DNA of 64,000 bases from Streptomyces chattanoogensis. GTDB taxonomy: Bacteria > Actinomycetota > Actinomycetes > Streptomycetales > Streptomycetaceae. The stretch spans positions 124,001 to 188,000 of the forward strand of contig NZ_LGKG01000112.1 of assembly GCF_001294335.1 (NCBI RefSeq), given 5' to 3'. A program made the position numbers and the translations under genes. How positions within the stretch are numbered: the first letter of the stretch is position 1; each line of letters starts with the position of its first letter. The notes beneath the pieces were generated by a model. The model did not search any database. It was not told the origin of the DNA and worked only from the letters and a program-made list of their open reading frames with translations. Below are positions 37,640 to 45,777 of this stretch, one piece after another.

Positions 37640-38118
37640 AGAACGAGTGGACCCCTTGTGACCATAACGCCGGAGACGAGCAGATAATTCCGGACCGGAC
37701 GTCATTCCTCAGGACGCGGGCACCCGACGCCTCCAATACGCAGAAGATGCGGACATCTCCCGCCTTCTCAGTCCGTCGGACACCCGTTGAACCGAAAACG
37801 CATATTTGCCCGCAGAGGGCTTGCACAAGGAATTTACCGGAAGGTTGCCCCGTAGACGGCTTGCCTGGTGATTCGCCATCTAGAGATCAGCAAAGACCCA
37901 GGTCAGGGCGATTGTTGCGGCGAATTTCCTACAGGTAAAAAACCTCACGGTGAGTTGCCCGGCACCCCGTCGGCGTGATTGCATCCTGCGCACATGAGTC
38001 GCCGTTATTGACGCCGTATTCGAGCGGACAGTGACCGTGTGACCGGCCTTATTGACATTTCCGTCAACTCGGCCGGTATGAGTTCCAAAACCCACCGCAC
38101 CGAAGGAAAGGGCACGCC
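37640..38118. other. AT-richer gene-free region upstream of the orphan peptide
   Basis: These 479 bases contain no supported gene and are visibly richer in A/T than the flanks (for example TACAGGTAAAAAACCTC at about 37930). AGGTAAAAAACCT forms a short dyad. The right end holds the candidate promoter of the precursor peptide. The base composition suggests a regulatory or horizontally acquired segment. Confidence 0.5.
38052..38082 (+). promoter_or_regulatory. Candidate promoter of the precursor peptide gene
   Basis: TTGACA at 38052-38057 matches the -35 consensus, and TATGAG at 38077-38082 is a possible -10. The spacer is 19 bases, slightly long for a vegetative promoter. The start codon is 37 bases downstream, giving a short leader with AAGGAAAGG as the ribosome-binding site. 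Confidence 0.4.
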
Positions 38119-38334
38119 ATGCGCAACTCCACCCCGGCGATCGACACCTACGAGATTTCCGACAGCGAGCTCGACGGCATTTCCGGCGGCATCGCCAGCG
38201 CCGGCGGCGAGGTCGCCGGTCACGGCGCCGCTGTGAGCATCGGCGATGTCGCCGGGACCGCCCAGTCCCTCGCGCCCCAGCTGCCCGTCTCGCAGTTCGC
38301 CGGCCTCGTCACGGTGCAGAGCACGGACGTCTGA
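38119..38334 (+). CDS. Orphan RiPP-like precursor peptide with double-glycine leader
   Basis: This 71-residue peptide starts at ATG 38119 with AAGGAAAGG upstream. Residues 1-25 look like a class II lanthipeptide/bacteriocin leader: acidic EISDSELDGISGG with the E-L-x-x-I-S-G-G pattern, cleaved after GG by C39-type peptidase/transporters. The remaining 46 residues (beginning IASAGGEVAGHG, ending VTVQSTDV) are rich in Ala, Gly, Ser, Val and contain no Cys, so lanthionine rings cannot form. No modification enzyme, protease or exporter gene is next to it. Similar peptides in Streptomyces are labelled type A2 lanthipeptides. It may be processed by distant machinery or act unmodified. A strong hairpin follows. 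Confidence 0.7.
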   Translation: MRNSTPAIDTYEISDSELDGISGGIASAGGEVAGHGAAVSIGDVAGTAQSLAPQLPVSQFAGLVTVQSTDV

Positions 38335-38372
38335 GCACGGACTCCGAGAACACCGCGGGCCGCACGCCGCGG

Positions 38373-38410
38373 CGCGTGAACCCCGGGACCACGGTCCCGG
38401 GGTTCACGCG
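38373..38410. terminator. Bidirectional terminator, perfect 18-bp stem
   Basis: Bases 38373-38390 and 38393-38410 are exact reverse complements separated by only AC, giving a near-continuous 38-bp palindrome (core CCCCGGGACC / GGTCCCGGGG). It is 39 bp past the peptide gene stop and includes the stop codon of the convergent PfpI gene (38404-38406). It therefore serves both strands. Confidence 0.75.
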
Positions 38411-38946
38411 TTACCGGGCAGGAATTCCTTGACGACGGCCGCGTCGAACGCCTCCAGGTCCCGCGGCCTCCGGCTGGTGATGAGGGTGTTGGGGCCGGCC
38501 GTGCAGATGCTGACCTGCTCGTCGACCCAGGTGCCGCCCGCGTTGCGGATGTCGGTCCGCAGGCTCGGGTACGAGGTCAGCGTGCGGCCGCGTACGACAT
38601 CGGCCTCGACCAGGATCCAGGGCGCATGACAGATGGCGGCCACCGGCTTGCCCGCGCTGAAGAACGACGCGACGAAGGCCACCGCCCGGGCATCCAGGCG
38701 CAGCGCGTCCGGATTGGCCAGACCGCCGGGCAGCACCAGACCACCGAAGGGCACCGTGGACGCCTCGTCGACGGTCAGGTCGACGGGGAAGCTGTCGGCA
38801 CGGTCCAGGTGGTGGAACGCCTGCACCTCGCCCGACGCCGTGGAGACCAGCTTCGGGGTGCCGCCCGCGTCGGCCACCGCCTGCCACGGGCGGGTCAGCT
38901 CGGCCTGCTCGGCGCCCAACGGGGCCACCAGGAACGCCACCTGCAC
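38404..38946 (-). CDS. DJ-1/PfpI family protein
   Basis: This 180-residue single-domain protein starts at GTG 38946, 8 bases after GGAGGTGA. The nucleophile elbow AICHAPWIL carries the conserved Cys at about residue 104, with the supporting Glu in the N-terminal part and GLVLPGGLANPD preceding it. This resembles the PfpI/YhbO branch, active as deglycase/protease-like or stress proteins on damaged proteins or glyoxals. The biochemical activity of this member is not certain. Its stop codon lies inside the terminator palindrome. Confidence 0.85.
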   Translation of the reverse strand: MQVAFLVAPLGAEQAELTRPWQAVADAGGTPKLVSTASGEVQAFHHLDRADSFPVDLTVDEASTVPFGGLVLPGGLANPDALRLDARAVAFVASFFSAGKPVAAICHAPWILVEADVVRGRTLTSYPSLRTDIRNAGGTWVDEQVSICTAGPNTLITSRRPRDLEAFDAAVVKEFLPGNA

Positions 38947-39116
38947 AGCGCACTCACCTCCGTCCGGCGGGCGGGAACGGCGGGAAAGTCGGACGAGGAA
39001 GGCGGACGAGGAAGGGCTCGCCCGCCCCCATTAATCGACCATAACGGGGCGAATCCCCCACGGCGAGCGCCACGGCAGCGACCGATCGTCCATCCCGTGG
39101 AGATGTGCTGGACACT

Positions 39117-40667
39117 ATGTCCATGCCACTGCACATCGCGGACCTCCTGGCCCGGCCCGACCTGAATCTGTCGGTCACCTATGACGTGCCGGCCCCGCTG
39201 CTGGCCCGCACCGTCGAGGCGGCGACCGTCTCGGATCTGCCGGCCCCCGGGAAGTGGCTGCAGGGCGGTGAGCTGCTGATGACCATCGGCCTGCTGCTGC
39301 CGATGGAGCCGGGCGCGTGCAGGGCGTACGTACGGGATGTGGCCGAGGGCGGGGCGGCCTGTCTGGCGCTGGGGCTCGGACAGGGGCTGCCGTACCAGGA
39401 GGCGCCCGAGCCGCTGGTGCGGGCCGCCGAGGAGGCCGGGCTGCCGCTGCTGACGGTGCCGGACGAGGTGCCGTTCATCGCCGTGACCAAGGCGGTATTC
39501 GACGCCCGCGCCGACGAACAGCGCGCGGCCCTGCACCGGGCGTTCGCCACCCAGCGGCGGCTGACGGCCGCGGCGGCCGGTGACGGGCTGCGGCCGATGC
39601 TGGAGGAGTGGACGGCCGCCACCGGGGTGGGGGCGGCGGTGCTCGACCCGTTGGGGCGGCTGCTCGCGGCGGGTGAGCGGGAGGCGAGTCCGCCGCTGGG
39701 GGAGGCGCGGGAGCTGATCGAGCGGGTCGCCGCGCGGGGGCTGCGCGGCAGCGCGTCCAGTACGGCCGCGGGGCGCCAGTTGGAGGTCCAGCCGCTGGGC
39801 GCCCGGCGGCTGCGCGGCCTGCTGCTGCTCACCGGCCGCCCCGACGACGCCGCCCGTTCGGTCGTACCGGGTCTGGTCTCGCTTCTCTCGCTGGAGCTGG
39901 AGCGCCGTCATCTGCGCGATGAGCCGGAGCGCCGCCGCAGGTCGGCGCTGCTGTCGGAGCTGCTGGCCGACGAGGAGCCGTCGGGCGCGCGGGCCCGCGA
40001 CCTGCTGGCCTCGGCCGGTCTGACCGCCGAACGGGTGCGCGGCGTCGTGGTGGAGACCGTGGGGGACCAGGGGCACGGGGCGCCGTCGCCGCCCTCGGAG
40101 AGCGCCGCCCACGACACGGCGGCCGACCTGGCGCTGGCGATGCCCGGCGGCCTGGTCAGGGTCGCGGGCGGCGTCATCGAGGCGGTGGTCGGCGAGGATC
40201 TGGACATCCGCGATGTGCTCGGCCGGTTCGCGCCGCGCTGCCCGGCCGGCATCGGCCCGGCCACCGCGCCCGAAGCCGTGCGGGTCTCGCTGCGCCAGGC
40301 GACCGGGCTGCTCGCCGTCAGCCGGGCCGGCGGCGCGCCCGCCGAGGCCCGGCAGAGCGAGGCCAGCAGGCTGCTGCTCGACCTGGGCGACCGCCGTACG
40401 CTGCACGGCTACGCCGATACGGTGCTCGGCCCGCTCGATCTGGCGGACAACGGCGAGGAGTTGATCGCCACCCTGGCGGCCTGGCTGGAGACCGGCGGCG
40501 CCTGGGACGCCACCAGCCGACGGCTCGGCGTGCACCGCCACACCGTACGCAACCGCCTCGACAAGGCCATGGACCTCACCGGCCGCCGCCTCGACGACCC
40601 CGACGACCGCTTCGACCTCTGGCTGGCCACCCGCATCCGCCGCGGCGGCACCCCACCCGGCCCCTGA
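39117..40667 (+). CDS. PucR-family transcriptional regulator
   Basis: This 516-residue protein has the PucR layout. An N-terminal PucR (purine catabolism regulator-like) domain covers about 1-125 (SVTYDVPAPLLARTVEAATVSD; GGELLMTIGL). A middle GGDEF-like/sensor region follows, and the C-terminal helix-turn-helix has GAWDATSRRLGVHRHTVRNRLDK. ATG 39117 is used; ATG 39123 two codons later is equally possible. Such regulators control catabolic genes for purines, amines or amino acids. No catabolic operon is adjacent, so the target is unknown. It is divergent from the PfpI gene over 170 bp. Confidence 0.9.
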   Translation: MSMPLHIADLLARPDLNLSVTYDVPAPLLARTVEAATVSDLPAPGKWLQGGELLMTIGLLLPMEPGACRAYVRDVAEGGAACLALGLGQGLPYQEAPEPLVRAAEEAGLPLLTVPDEVPFIAVTKAVFDARADEQRAALHRAFATQRRLTAAAAGDGLRPMLEEWTAATGVGAAVLDPLGRLLAAGEREASPPLGEARELIERVAARGLRGSASSTAAGRQLEVQPLGARRLRGLLLLTGRPDDAARSVVPGLVSLLSLELERRHLRDEPERRRRSALLSELLADEEPSGARARDLLASAGLTAERVRGVVVETVGDQGHGAPSPPSESAAHDTAADLALAMPGGLVRVAGGVIEAVVGEDLDIRDVLGRFAPRCPAGIGPATAPEAVRVSLRQATGLLAVSRAGGAPAEARQSEASRLLLDLGDRRTLHGYADTVLGPLDLADNGEELIATLAAWLETGGAWDATSRRLGVHRHTVRNRLDKAMDLTGRRLDDPDDRFDLWLATRIRRGGTPPGP

Positions 40668-40729
40668 CGCAACGCGCCGGACCCCGACCGCCCTTTCACT
40701 CTCACCCCGCCACCGTCTTTACTTCGACC

Positions 40730-41707
40730 ATGGCTTACGAGATCCGGAGCATCCCCAGGGAGACCACCCCGGCGCGGGACACCGCCCCGACACCCGCCGC
40801 CGGCCCGCCAACGGGCCACGGCCCAGGGCAGCGGCAGGAACGCGGCAAGCTGGTGGCCGTCAGCGATCTGCATGTCCGCTACGAGGAAAACCGCGACATC
40901 GTCGAGAAGTTGCGCCCGGAGTCCGACGACGACTGGCTCCTGATCGCCGGCGACATCGGCGAGTACATGGCCGACATCCGCTGGGCACTCACCCTCCTCA
41001 GCAGCCGCTTCGCCAAGGTGGTGTGGGTGCCGGGCAATCACGAACTGTGGACCCCGGCCGACGACCCGGTACAGCTGCGCGGCGTCGCCCGCTACGACCA
41101 TCTCGTGGCCCTCTGCCGGGAGTTGGGCGTGGTCACCCCCGAGGACCCCTACCCCGTCTGGAACGGCGAGGGCGGCCCGGTCGCCATCGCGCCCCTCTTC
41201 CTGCTGTACGACTACACCTTCCGGATGCCGGGACTGGACACCAAGGAGGCGGCGCTCGCCGCCGCCGAAGAGGCGGGCGTGGTCTGCACCGACGAGTTCT
41301 TCCTCCACCCCGACCCGTATCCGTCCCGCGAGGCCTGGTGCCAGGCGCGGCTGGCCGCCACCGAGGAGCGCCTCGCCGCCCTCCCGGAGGAGCTGCCCAC
41401 CGTGCTCGTCAACCACTGGCCGGTGGTACGCGAACCCACCCGGCCCCTGTGGCATCCGGAGTTCGCCCTGTGGTGCGGCACCGAGGCGAGTGCCGACTGG
41501 CCCCGCCGCTTCCGGGCCGCGGCCGTGGTCTACGGCCACCTCCACATCCCCCGGCTGCTGATCTGCGACGGCGTACCCCACCAGGAGGTCTCGCTCGGCT
41601 ATCCGCGCGAGTGGCGCCGCCGCTCCACCGCACCGGGCCGCCCCGTACAGATCCTGCCCGCCACGCCCGCCACCGCCGCCGCCGACACCACCGGGACCCC
41701 CGCATGA
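40730..41707 (+). CDS. Calcineurin-type metallophosphoesterase
   Basis: This 325-residue phosphoesterase has all five metal-site motifs: VSDLHV (about residue 44), GDIGE, PGNHE, VNHWP and YGHLH. A 38-residue Pro/Thr-rich N-terminus precedes the catalytic domain. The reaction is hydrolysis of a phosphate ester, but the substrate is unknown. The stop overlaps the start of the phosphopantetheinyl transferase gene by 4 bp (ATGA). In my experience this pair occurs together in many Streptomyces, which suggests a shared role, for example control of carrier-protein arms or coenzyme A metabolites. Confidence 0.88.
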   Translation: MAYEIRSIPRETTPARDTAPTPAAGPPTGHGPGQRQERGKLVAVSDLHVRYEENRDIVEKLRPESDDDWLLIAGDIGEYMADIRWALTLLSSRFAKVVWVPGNHELWTPADDPVQLRGVARYDHLVALCRELGVVTPEDPYPVWNGEGGPVAIAPLFLLYDYTFRMPGLDTKEAALAAAEEAGVVCTDEFFLHPDPYPSREAWCQARLAATEERLAALPEELPTVLVNHWPVVREPTRPLWHPEFALWCGTEASADWPRRFRAAAVVYGHLHIPRLLICDGVPHQEVSLGYPREWRRRSTAPGRPVQILPATPATAAADTTGTPA

Positions 41708-42363
41708 TCGACAAACTGCTCCCGGCGCCCATAGCGACCGCCGAGTCTTTCGAGGACGAGCCGCTGTCCGCGATGTTCCCCGAGGAACGGGCGCTGGTGG
41801 CCAACGCGGTCCCGCACCGCCAGCGCGAATTCGGCACCGTACGCCACTGCGCCCGCACCGCCCTGTCGGAATTCGGCATCGAGCCGGCCCCCATACTCCC
41901 CGGCCCCGGCCGCGCCCCCCGCTGGCCGCACGGCATCGTCGGCGCGCTGACCCACTGCACCGGCTACCGGGCGGCGGCGGTGGCCCGCGCGACGGACCTG
42001 CACGCCATCGGCGTGGACGCCGAACCCAACCAGCCGATCAGCGACCCCGGCGTCCTCGACCTCATCGCCCTCCCCGAAGAACGCGCCCAGCTGCGCCACT
42101 TGGCCACCCTCGAACCCGGCGTCAGCTGGGACCGCCTGATATTCAGCGCCAAGGAATCCGTCTACAAGGCGTGGTACCCCCTGACATCCCGCTGGCTCGG
42201 CTTCGAGGACGCCCACATCACCCTCGACCCCACCGACGCCACCTTCACCGCCCGTCTCCTCGTCCCGGGCCCGGTGGTCGCCGGGACCGTGCTCGAGGAG
42301 TTCAGCGGGCGCTGGACGGTGGGTGCGGGGCTGGTGGTGACGGCGGTGGTGGTCGAACGGTAG
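41704..42363 (+). CDS. 4'-phosphopantetheinyl transferase (EntD/Sfp type)
   Basis: This 219-residue enzyme moves the phosphopantetheine arm from coenzyme A to the Ser of carrier proteins. ATG 41704 overlaps the previous stop. The motifs are HGIVGALTHCTGYRAA (CoA-binding), IGVDAEPN (Mg-binding Asp/Glu) and FSAKESVYKAWYP (W/F-x-x-K-E-x-x-x-K). The HTC variation fits the EntD-like group that acts on NRPS/PKS carriers. It is the nearest candidate to activate the two carrier domains of the NRPS at 48347-55666, which has no PPTase of its own. It could equally be the general secondary-metabolism PPTase of the strain. Confidence 0.92.
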   Translation: MIDKLLPAPIATAESFEDEPLSAMFPEERALVANAVPHRQREFGTVRHCARTALSEFGIEPAPILPGPGRAPRWPHGIVGALTHCTGYRAAAVARATDLHAIGVDAEPNQPISDPGVLDLIALPEERAQLRHLATLEPGVSWDRLIFSAKESVYKAWYPLTSRWLGFEDAHITLDPTDATFTARLLVPGPVVAGTVLEEFSGRWTVGAGLVVTAVVVER

Positions 42364-42474
42364 GCGTCCTGGCCGTCACCGCCCCGCGTCCGCATCCACC
42401 GGACGGTTGTCAAGCCCGCGGATTCCCTGTCCGGCAGGCCACTACCGTGGAGCCGAGCGGTCTTCCCGAGACAG

Positions 42475-44844
42475 GTGATTCCCATCGGCTCCCACGGTTC
42501 GGCGCTGACCCGTTGGCTGCGTACGCTCGCTGCCGGTCGGCTCCAGGAAGTACTGGACACACGCCCCGACAGCGCATCCGCCCCCGAGCCCCTCACCTTG
42601 GGTGAACTCGCCGACCGGCTGCAACGGCCGGGATCGGTCGCCCGGGCCTTGACCCGGGTGCCGCTCCCCTGCCTGCAGGCCGCCGAGGCGCTCGCCGCGC
42701 TGGGCGCCCCGGCCCTGCGCGAGGATCTGGAGCGGCTGCTCGGCACGGATGCGGCCGGTCTCGACCCGGTGCTCGACACGCTCGGCGCGCATGCGCTGGT
42801 CTGGCCCGGACCCGGGGGCGAGCTCCAGATGGCGGCGGCGCTGCGCGACGTCTGGGAGGCGCCCCTCGGTCTCGGCCCCGGGCTCGCCGAGCTGTTGGCC
42901 GGCCAGACCTCCGACGAACTGCGCAAGACGGCCACCGCTCTCGGTCTGCGTCCCGGCTCCCGTAAACAGGACCGCCTCGATGCCGTACTTGCCCACCACC
43001 GTGACCCGGCCCGGCTCCGGGCGCTCATCGACTCCGCTCCGCCGGCCGCCCGGGAGCTCCTGAGGCGCCGCGACCGGCCCGAACCGGCTTTCCTCGTGTT
43101 CGGCTCGGTCACCTCGGATCCGGCCGAGCGCTGGTTGGTGGAACGGGCGTTGCTGGTGGGCCGCGCCTGGTCGCCGGAGCCCGCACGGGTACCTGCCGAG
43201 GTGACGCGCGCGGTGCGGGGCCCCGGCTGGCACGCCCCCTTCGAGCCGGCTCCGGCCGGTCCTCCGCTCGTCTCGCTCACCACCGCCGAGGTGGAGCGTG
43301 AAGCGTCGGCCGCGGCCTCCGCCTTCGTCGGGCAGGCCGGTGCACTGCTCGCCGCCTGCGCGGCACGTCCCCCGGCCACGCTGAAGTCCGGTGGGGTCGG
43401 CGCCCGCGAACTGGCCCGCCTCGGCAAGACCGCCCGGTGTGCGGAGCCGGTGGTACGGCTGGTGCTGGAGACCGCCCACGCTGCCGGTCTGCTGGCGTGC
43501 GAGAGCACTGCTCTTCCGGTCACCGAGGCGTACGACGACTGGGCCGGGCAGGAACCCGCCGAGCGCTTCGCCGCTCTTCTCGGTGCCTGGTGGCTGCTCG
43601 GCCTGACGCCGTCCGGCTCCCGGGACGAGGACGGCAAGGTCCTGCCCGCGGTGGCCCGCGGACCGGCCTGCACCGGATGCCGGTCCGCCCGGCGAGGTCT
43701 GGTGACGGCCGCGGCGGGCCTGCCCGGCTCCCACGGCGTACGCAACCCTGCCGATCTGGGCCCGCTCGTGGCGTGGCACCGGCCGTTCGCGGACGAACTG
43801 CCGCAGGACAGCACGCCGTTCGCCACGCTGGTCCGGGAGGCCGAGCTGCTGGGTGTCCTGGCCCGCGGCGCCCTGTCCCCCTTCGGTGCGGCCCTGCTGC
43901 ACCGGAGCGACGCCCCGGAACTGCTGCACACCCATGCCCGGCGCCTGTTGCCGCCCTCCGCCTCCAAGGTCCGCATCGGCGGCGACCTCACCGCGGTGGC
44001 AACCGGTACGCCCGCCGGCCGGCTCTCGTCCCTGCTGGACTCGCTGGCCGACCGGGAGACCCAGGGCACGGCCTCCGTCTGGCGGTTCGGCCCGTCATCG
44101 CTGCGCCGGGCTCTCGATGCGGGCCGGACTCCGGAGGGGATCGAGGCCGACCTGCTGGAGATCTGCGAGGGCCCGCTGCCCCAGCCCCTCCTCTATGTGA
44201 TCGCCGATGTGGCACGGCGGCACGGCCGGATCCGCCTGGCCTCCGCGGCGTGTGTCCTCCACAGCGACGACACGGCGCTGCTCGCCGAGATCTCCGCCCA
44301 CCGCAAGCTGTCACGGCTCGGTCTGCGCAGCATCGCGCCGACGGTGCTGCTCTGCCGCACCGCACTGCCCGAGGCACTCGACGCCCTGCGCGCCGAAGGG
44401 TACGCGCCGGTCGCCGAGGAAGACGACGGAGCGCTCCGCCTGGAACGGCCCGAGCAGCCACGCGCCACCCAACTCCTGCCCCGCCCACGAGAGGCCTCCC
44501 GGGCGGTGGCTCCGGCTCCCGGGCTCGCGGAGCGCCTGCTGTCGGCGCCGGACCGCGATCCGTACCCCGAGCCGGAGCGCGGTATCCCCTTCCCGTCCGA
44601 TACCGAGGAAATCCTCGCCGGGTGCGCGAAGGCACTGAATCCGACGGACATCCGGCAGCTGGCCCATGCCGTCCACGAGCAGGAGGCCATCACCATCGAA
44701 TACGTCGCGGCCTCGGGAAGCCGCACCGTGCGCACCGTGGGCGCACTCGACGTCGACCCGCCCTACCTCTACGCGTACTGCCATCTCCGCGAGGACCAGC
44801 GGGTCTTCACGCTCTCCCGGATCCAGGCCGTCATGCCGGTCTGA
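42475..44844 (+). CDS. XPB/Ssl2-like helicase-associated protein with C-terminal WYL domain
   Basis: This 789-residue protein starts at GTG 42475. The bulk matches the XPB/Ssl2-like "helicase C-terminal" family of actinobacteria: LRTLAAGRLQEVLDTR at the start, then all-helical winged repeats (WLVERALLVG) and a middle block RIGGDLTAVATG at about 500. The ATPase motors I and II are not seen, so helicase activity is doubtful. The last about 60 residues (ITIEYVAASG, GALDVDPPYLYAYCH, REDQRVFTLSRIQAV) form a WYL domain, often a nucleic-acid or ligand sensor. It probably has a DNA-repair or regulatory role. A damaged copy of this WYL end occurs at 60316-60417. Confidence 0.8.
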   Translation: MIPIGSHGSALTRWLRTLAAGRLQEVLDTRPDSASAPEPLTLGELADRLQRPGSVARALTRVPLPCLQAAEALAALGAPALREDLERLLGTDAAGLDPVLDTLGAHALVWPGPGGELQMAAALRDVWEAPLGLGPGLAELLAGQTSDELRKTATALGLRPGSRKQDRLDAVLAHHRDPARLRALIDSAPPAARELLRRRDRPEPAFLVFGSVTSDPAERWLVERALLVGRAWSPEPARVPAEVTRAVRGPGWHAPFEPAPAGPPLVSLTTAEVEREASAAASAFVGQAGALLAACAARPPATLKSGGVGARELARLGKTARCAEPVVRLVLETAHAAGLLACESTALPVTEAYDDWAGQEPAERFAALLGAWWLLGLTPSGSRDEDGKVLPAVARGPACTGCRSARRGLVTAAAGLPGSHGVRNPADLGPLVAWHRPFADELPQDSTPFATLVREAELLGVLARGALSPFGAALLHRSDAPELLHTHARRLLPPSASKVRIGGDLTAVATGTPAGRLSSLLDSLADRETQGTASVWRFGPSSLRRALDAGRTPEGIEADLLEICEGPLPQPLLYVIADVARRHGRIRLASAACVLHSDDTALLAEISAHRKLSRLGLRSIAPTVLLCRTALPEALDALRAEGYAPVAEEDDGALRLERPEQPRATQLLPRPREASRAVAPAPGLAERLLSAPDRDPYPEPERGIPFPSDTEEILAGCAKALNPTDIRQLAHAVHEQEAITIEYVAASGSRTVRTVGALDVDPPYLYAYCHLREDQRVFTLSRIQAVMPV

Positions 44845-44867
44845 CCCGGCATCCGGCCCCGCCCGGC

Positions 44868-45755
44868 CTATCGCTCCCCGGTGACCGCACGGAAGCCGCG
44901 GTCCAGGACGGTATCCGGCAGCAGCCGCGCCAGCCTTGCGGCCGCCCGCGCATCGGAGCCGACGCAGTAGCGGGTCCGGGGCCGCGGGGCGGTCAGTGCC
45001 CGGAAGACGGTGCGGGCGAAGTCCTCCGGGCGGGTGGTGCTGGACTGTGCCCGTTCCTCGTTCATCTGCAGGAACCGTGCGAAGGACGCCCGGTAGAGGG
45101 CGGCGATGTCTTCGGGTGCCCCGTCCAGGATCTCCTGGCCGGCCTCCCGCACCTTGTCCCAGATCGGGGTCGCGATCGCGCCCGGCTTCACGACGGAGAC
45201 CGAGACGCCGAAGGGCCGCAGCTCGCGGCGGAGCGCATCGCTCATCCCCTCCTTCGCGAACTGGCCCGCCGCATAGGCGCCGAGGTAGGGAAGGGCCACG
45301 CTGCCCAGACCCGAGGAGACGTTGACGATGCGCCCGCGGCTCTGGCGCAGCTGGGGAAGGAAGGCCTGGGTGACGGCGAGCGCACCGACGACGTTGGTGT
45401 CCAGCTGCTGCCGCAGCCGTTCGGGCGGCACACACTCCAGGGGTGCCGAGACGCAGGTACCGGCGTTGTTCACCAGCGCCCACACGCCCCGCTCGCCGGT
45501 GGACCCGGCGGCCTCGGCCGCGGCCGCCCGGACCGACTCCTCGTCGGTCACGTCGATGAGCACCGGCCGTAAGGACGCGGAGGGTGCCTCGGCGCGCAGC
45601 CGCTCGCCGTCCTCCGCCCTGCGCACTCCGGCGAAGACGCGGAAGCCGCGCTCCGCCAGCCGGAGCGCGCACTCCTTGCCGAGCCCGGAGGAGGCGCCGG
45701 TGACGACGACGGTGCGTCCGGCCGGGGGGAGGGGCTTGGGCTGTGGGTTCAGCAC
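44868..45755 (-). CDS. SDR-family oxidoreductase of the NRPS operon
   Basis: This 295-residue protein starts at GTG 45755 behind AAAGGAAAG. It has TGASSGLG (about residue 19), NNAGTC and VNVSSG, and the C-terminal half VSVSVVKPGAIATPIW, close to the retinol/steroid dehydrogenase branch. The Tyr is present (GAYAAG) but the usual Lys four residues later is Gln (YAAGQFAKEG); a Lys three positions further on might substitute. A TTA leucine codon (plus-strand 45570-45572) implies bldA control. It is the last gene of the leftward operon, 22 bp after the monooxygenase fusion. It may reduce or oxidise a hydroxyl of the NRPS product. Confidence 0.85.
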   Translation of the reverse strand: MLNPQPKPLPPAGRTVVVTGASSGLGKECALRLAERGFRVFAGVRRAEDGERLRAEAPSASLRPVLIDVTDEESVRAAAAEAAGSTGERGVWALVNNAGTCVSAPLECVPPERLRQQLDTNVVGALAVTQAFLPQLRQSRGRIVNVSSGLGSVALPYLGAYAAGQFAKEGMSDALRRELRPFGVSVSVVKPGAIATPIWDKVREAGQEILDGAPEDIAALYRASFARFLQMNEERAQSSTTRPEDFARTVFRALTAPRPRTRYCVGSDARAAARLARLLPDTVLDRGFRAVTGER

Positions 45756-45777
45756 GTCGCTTTCCTTTGGTAGTCGG

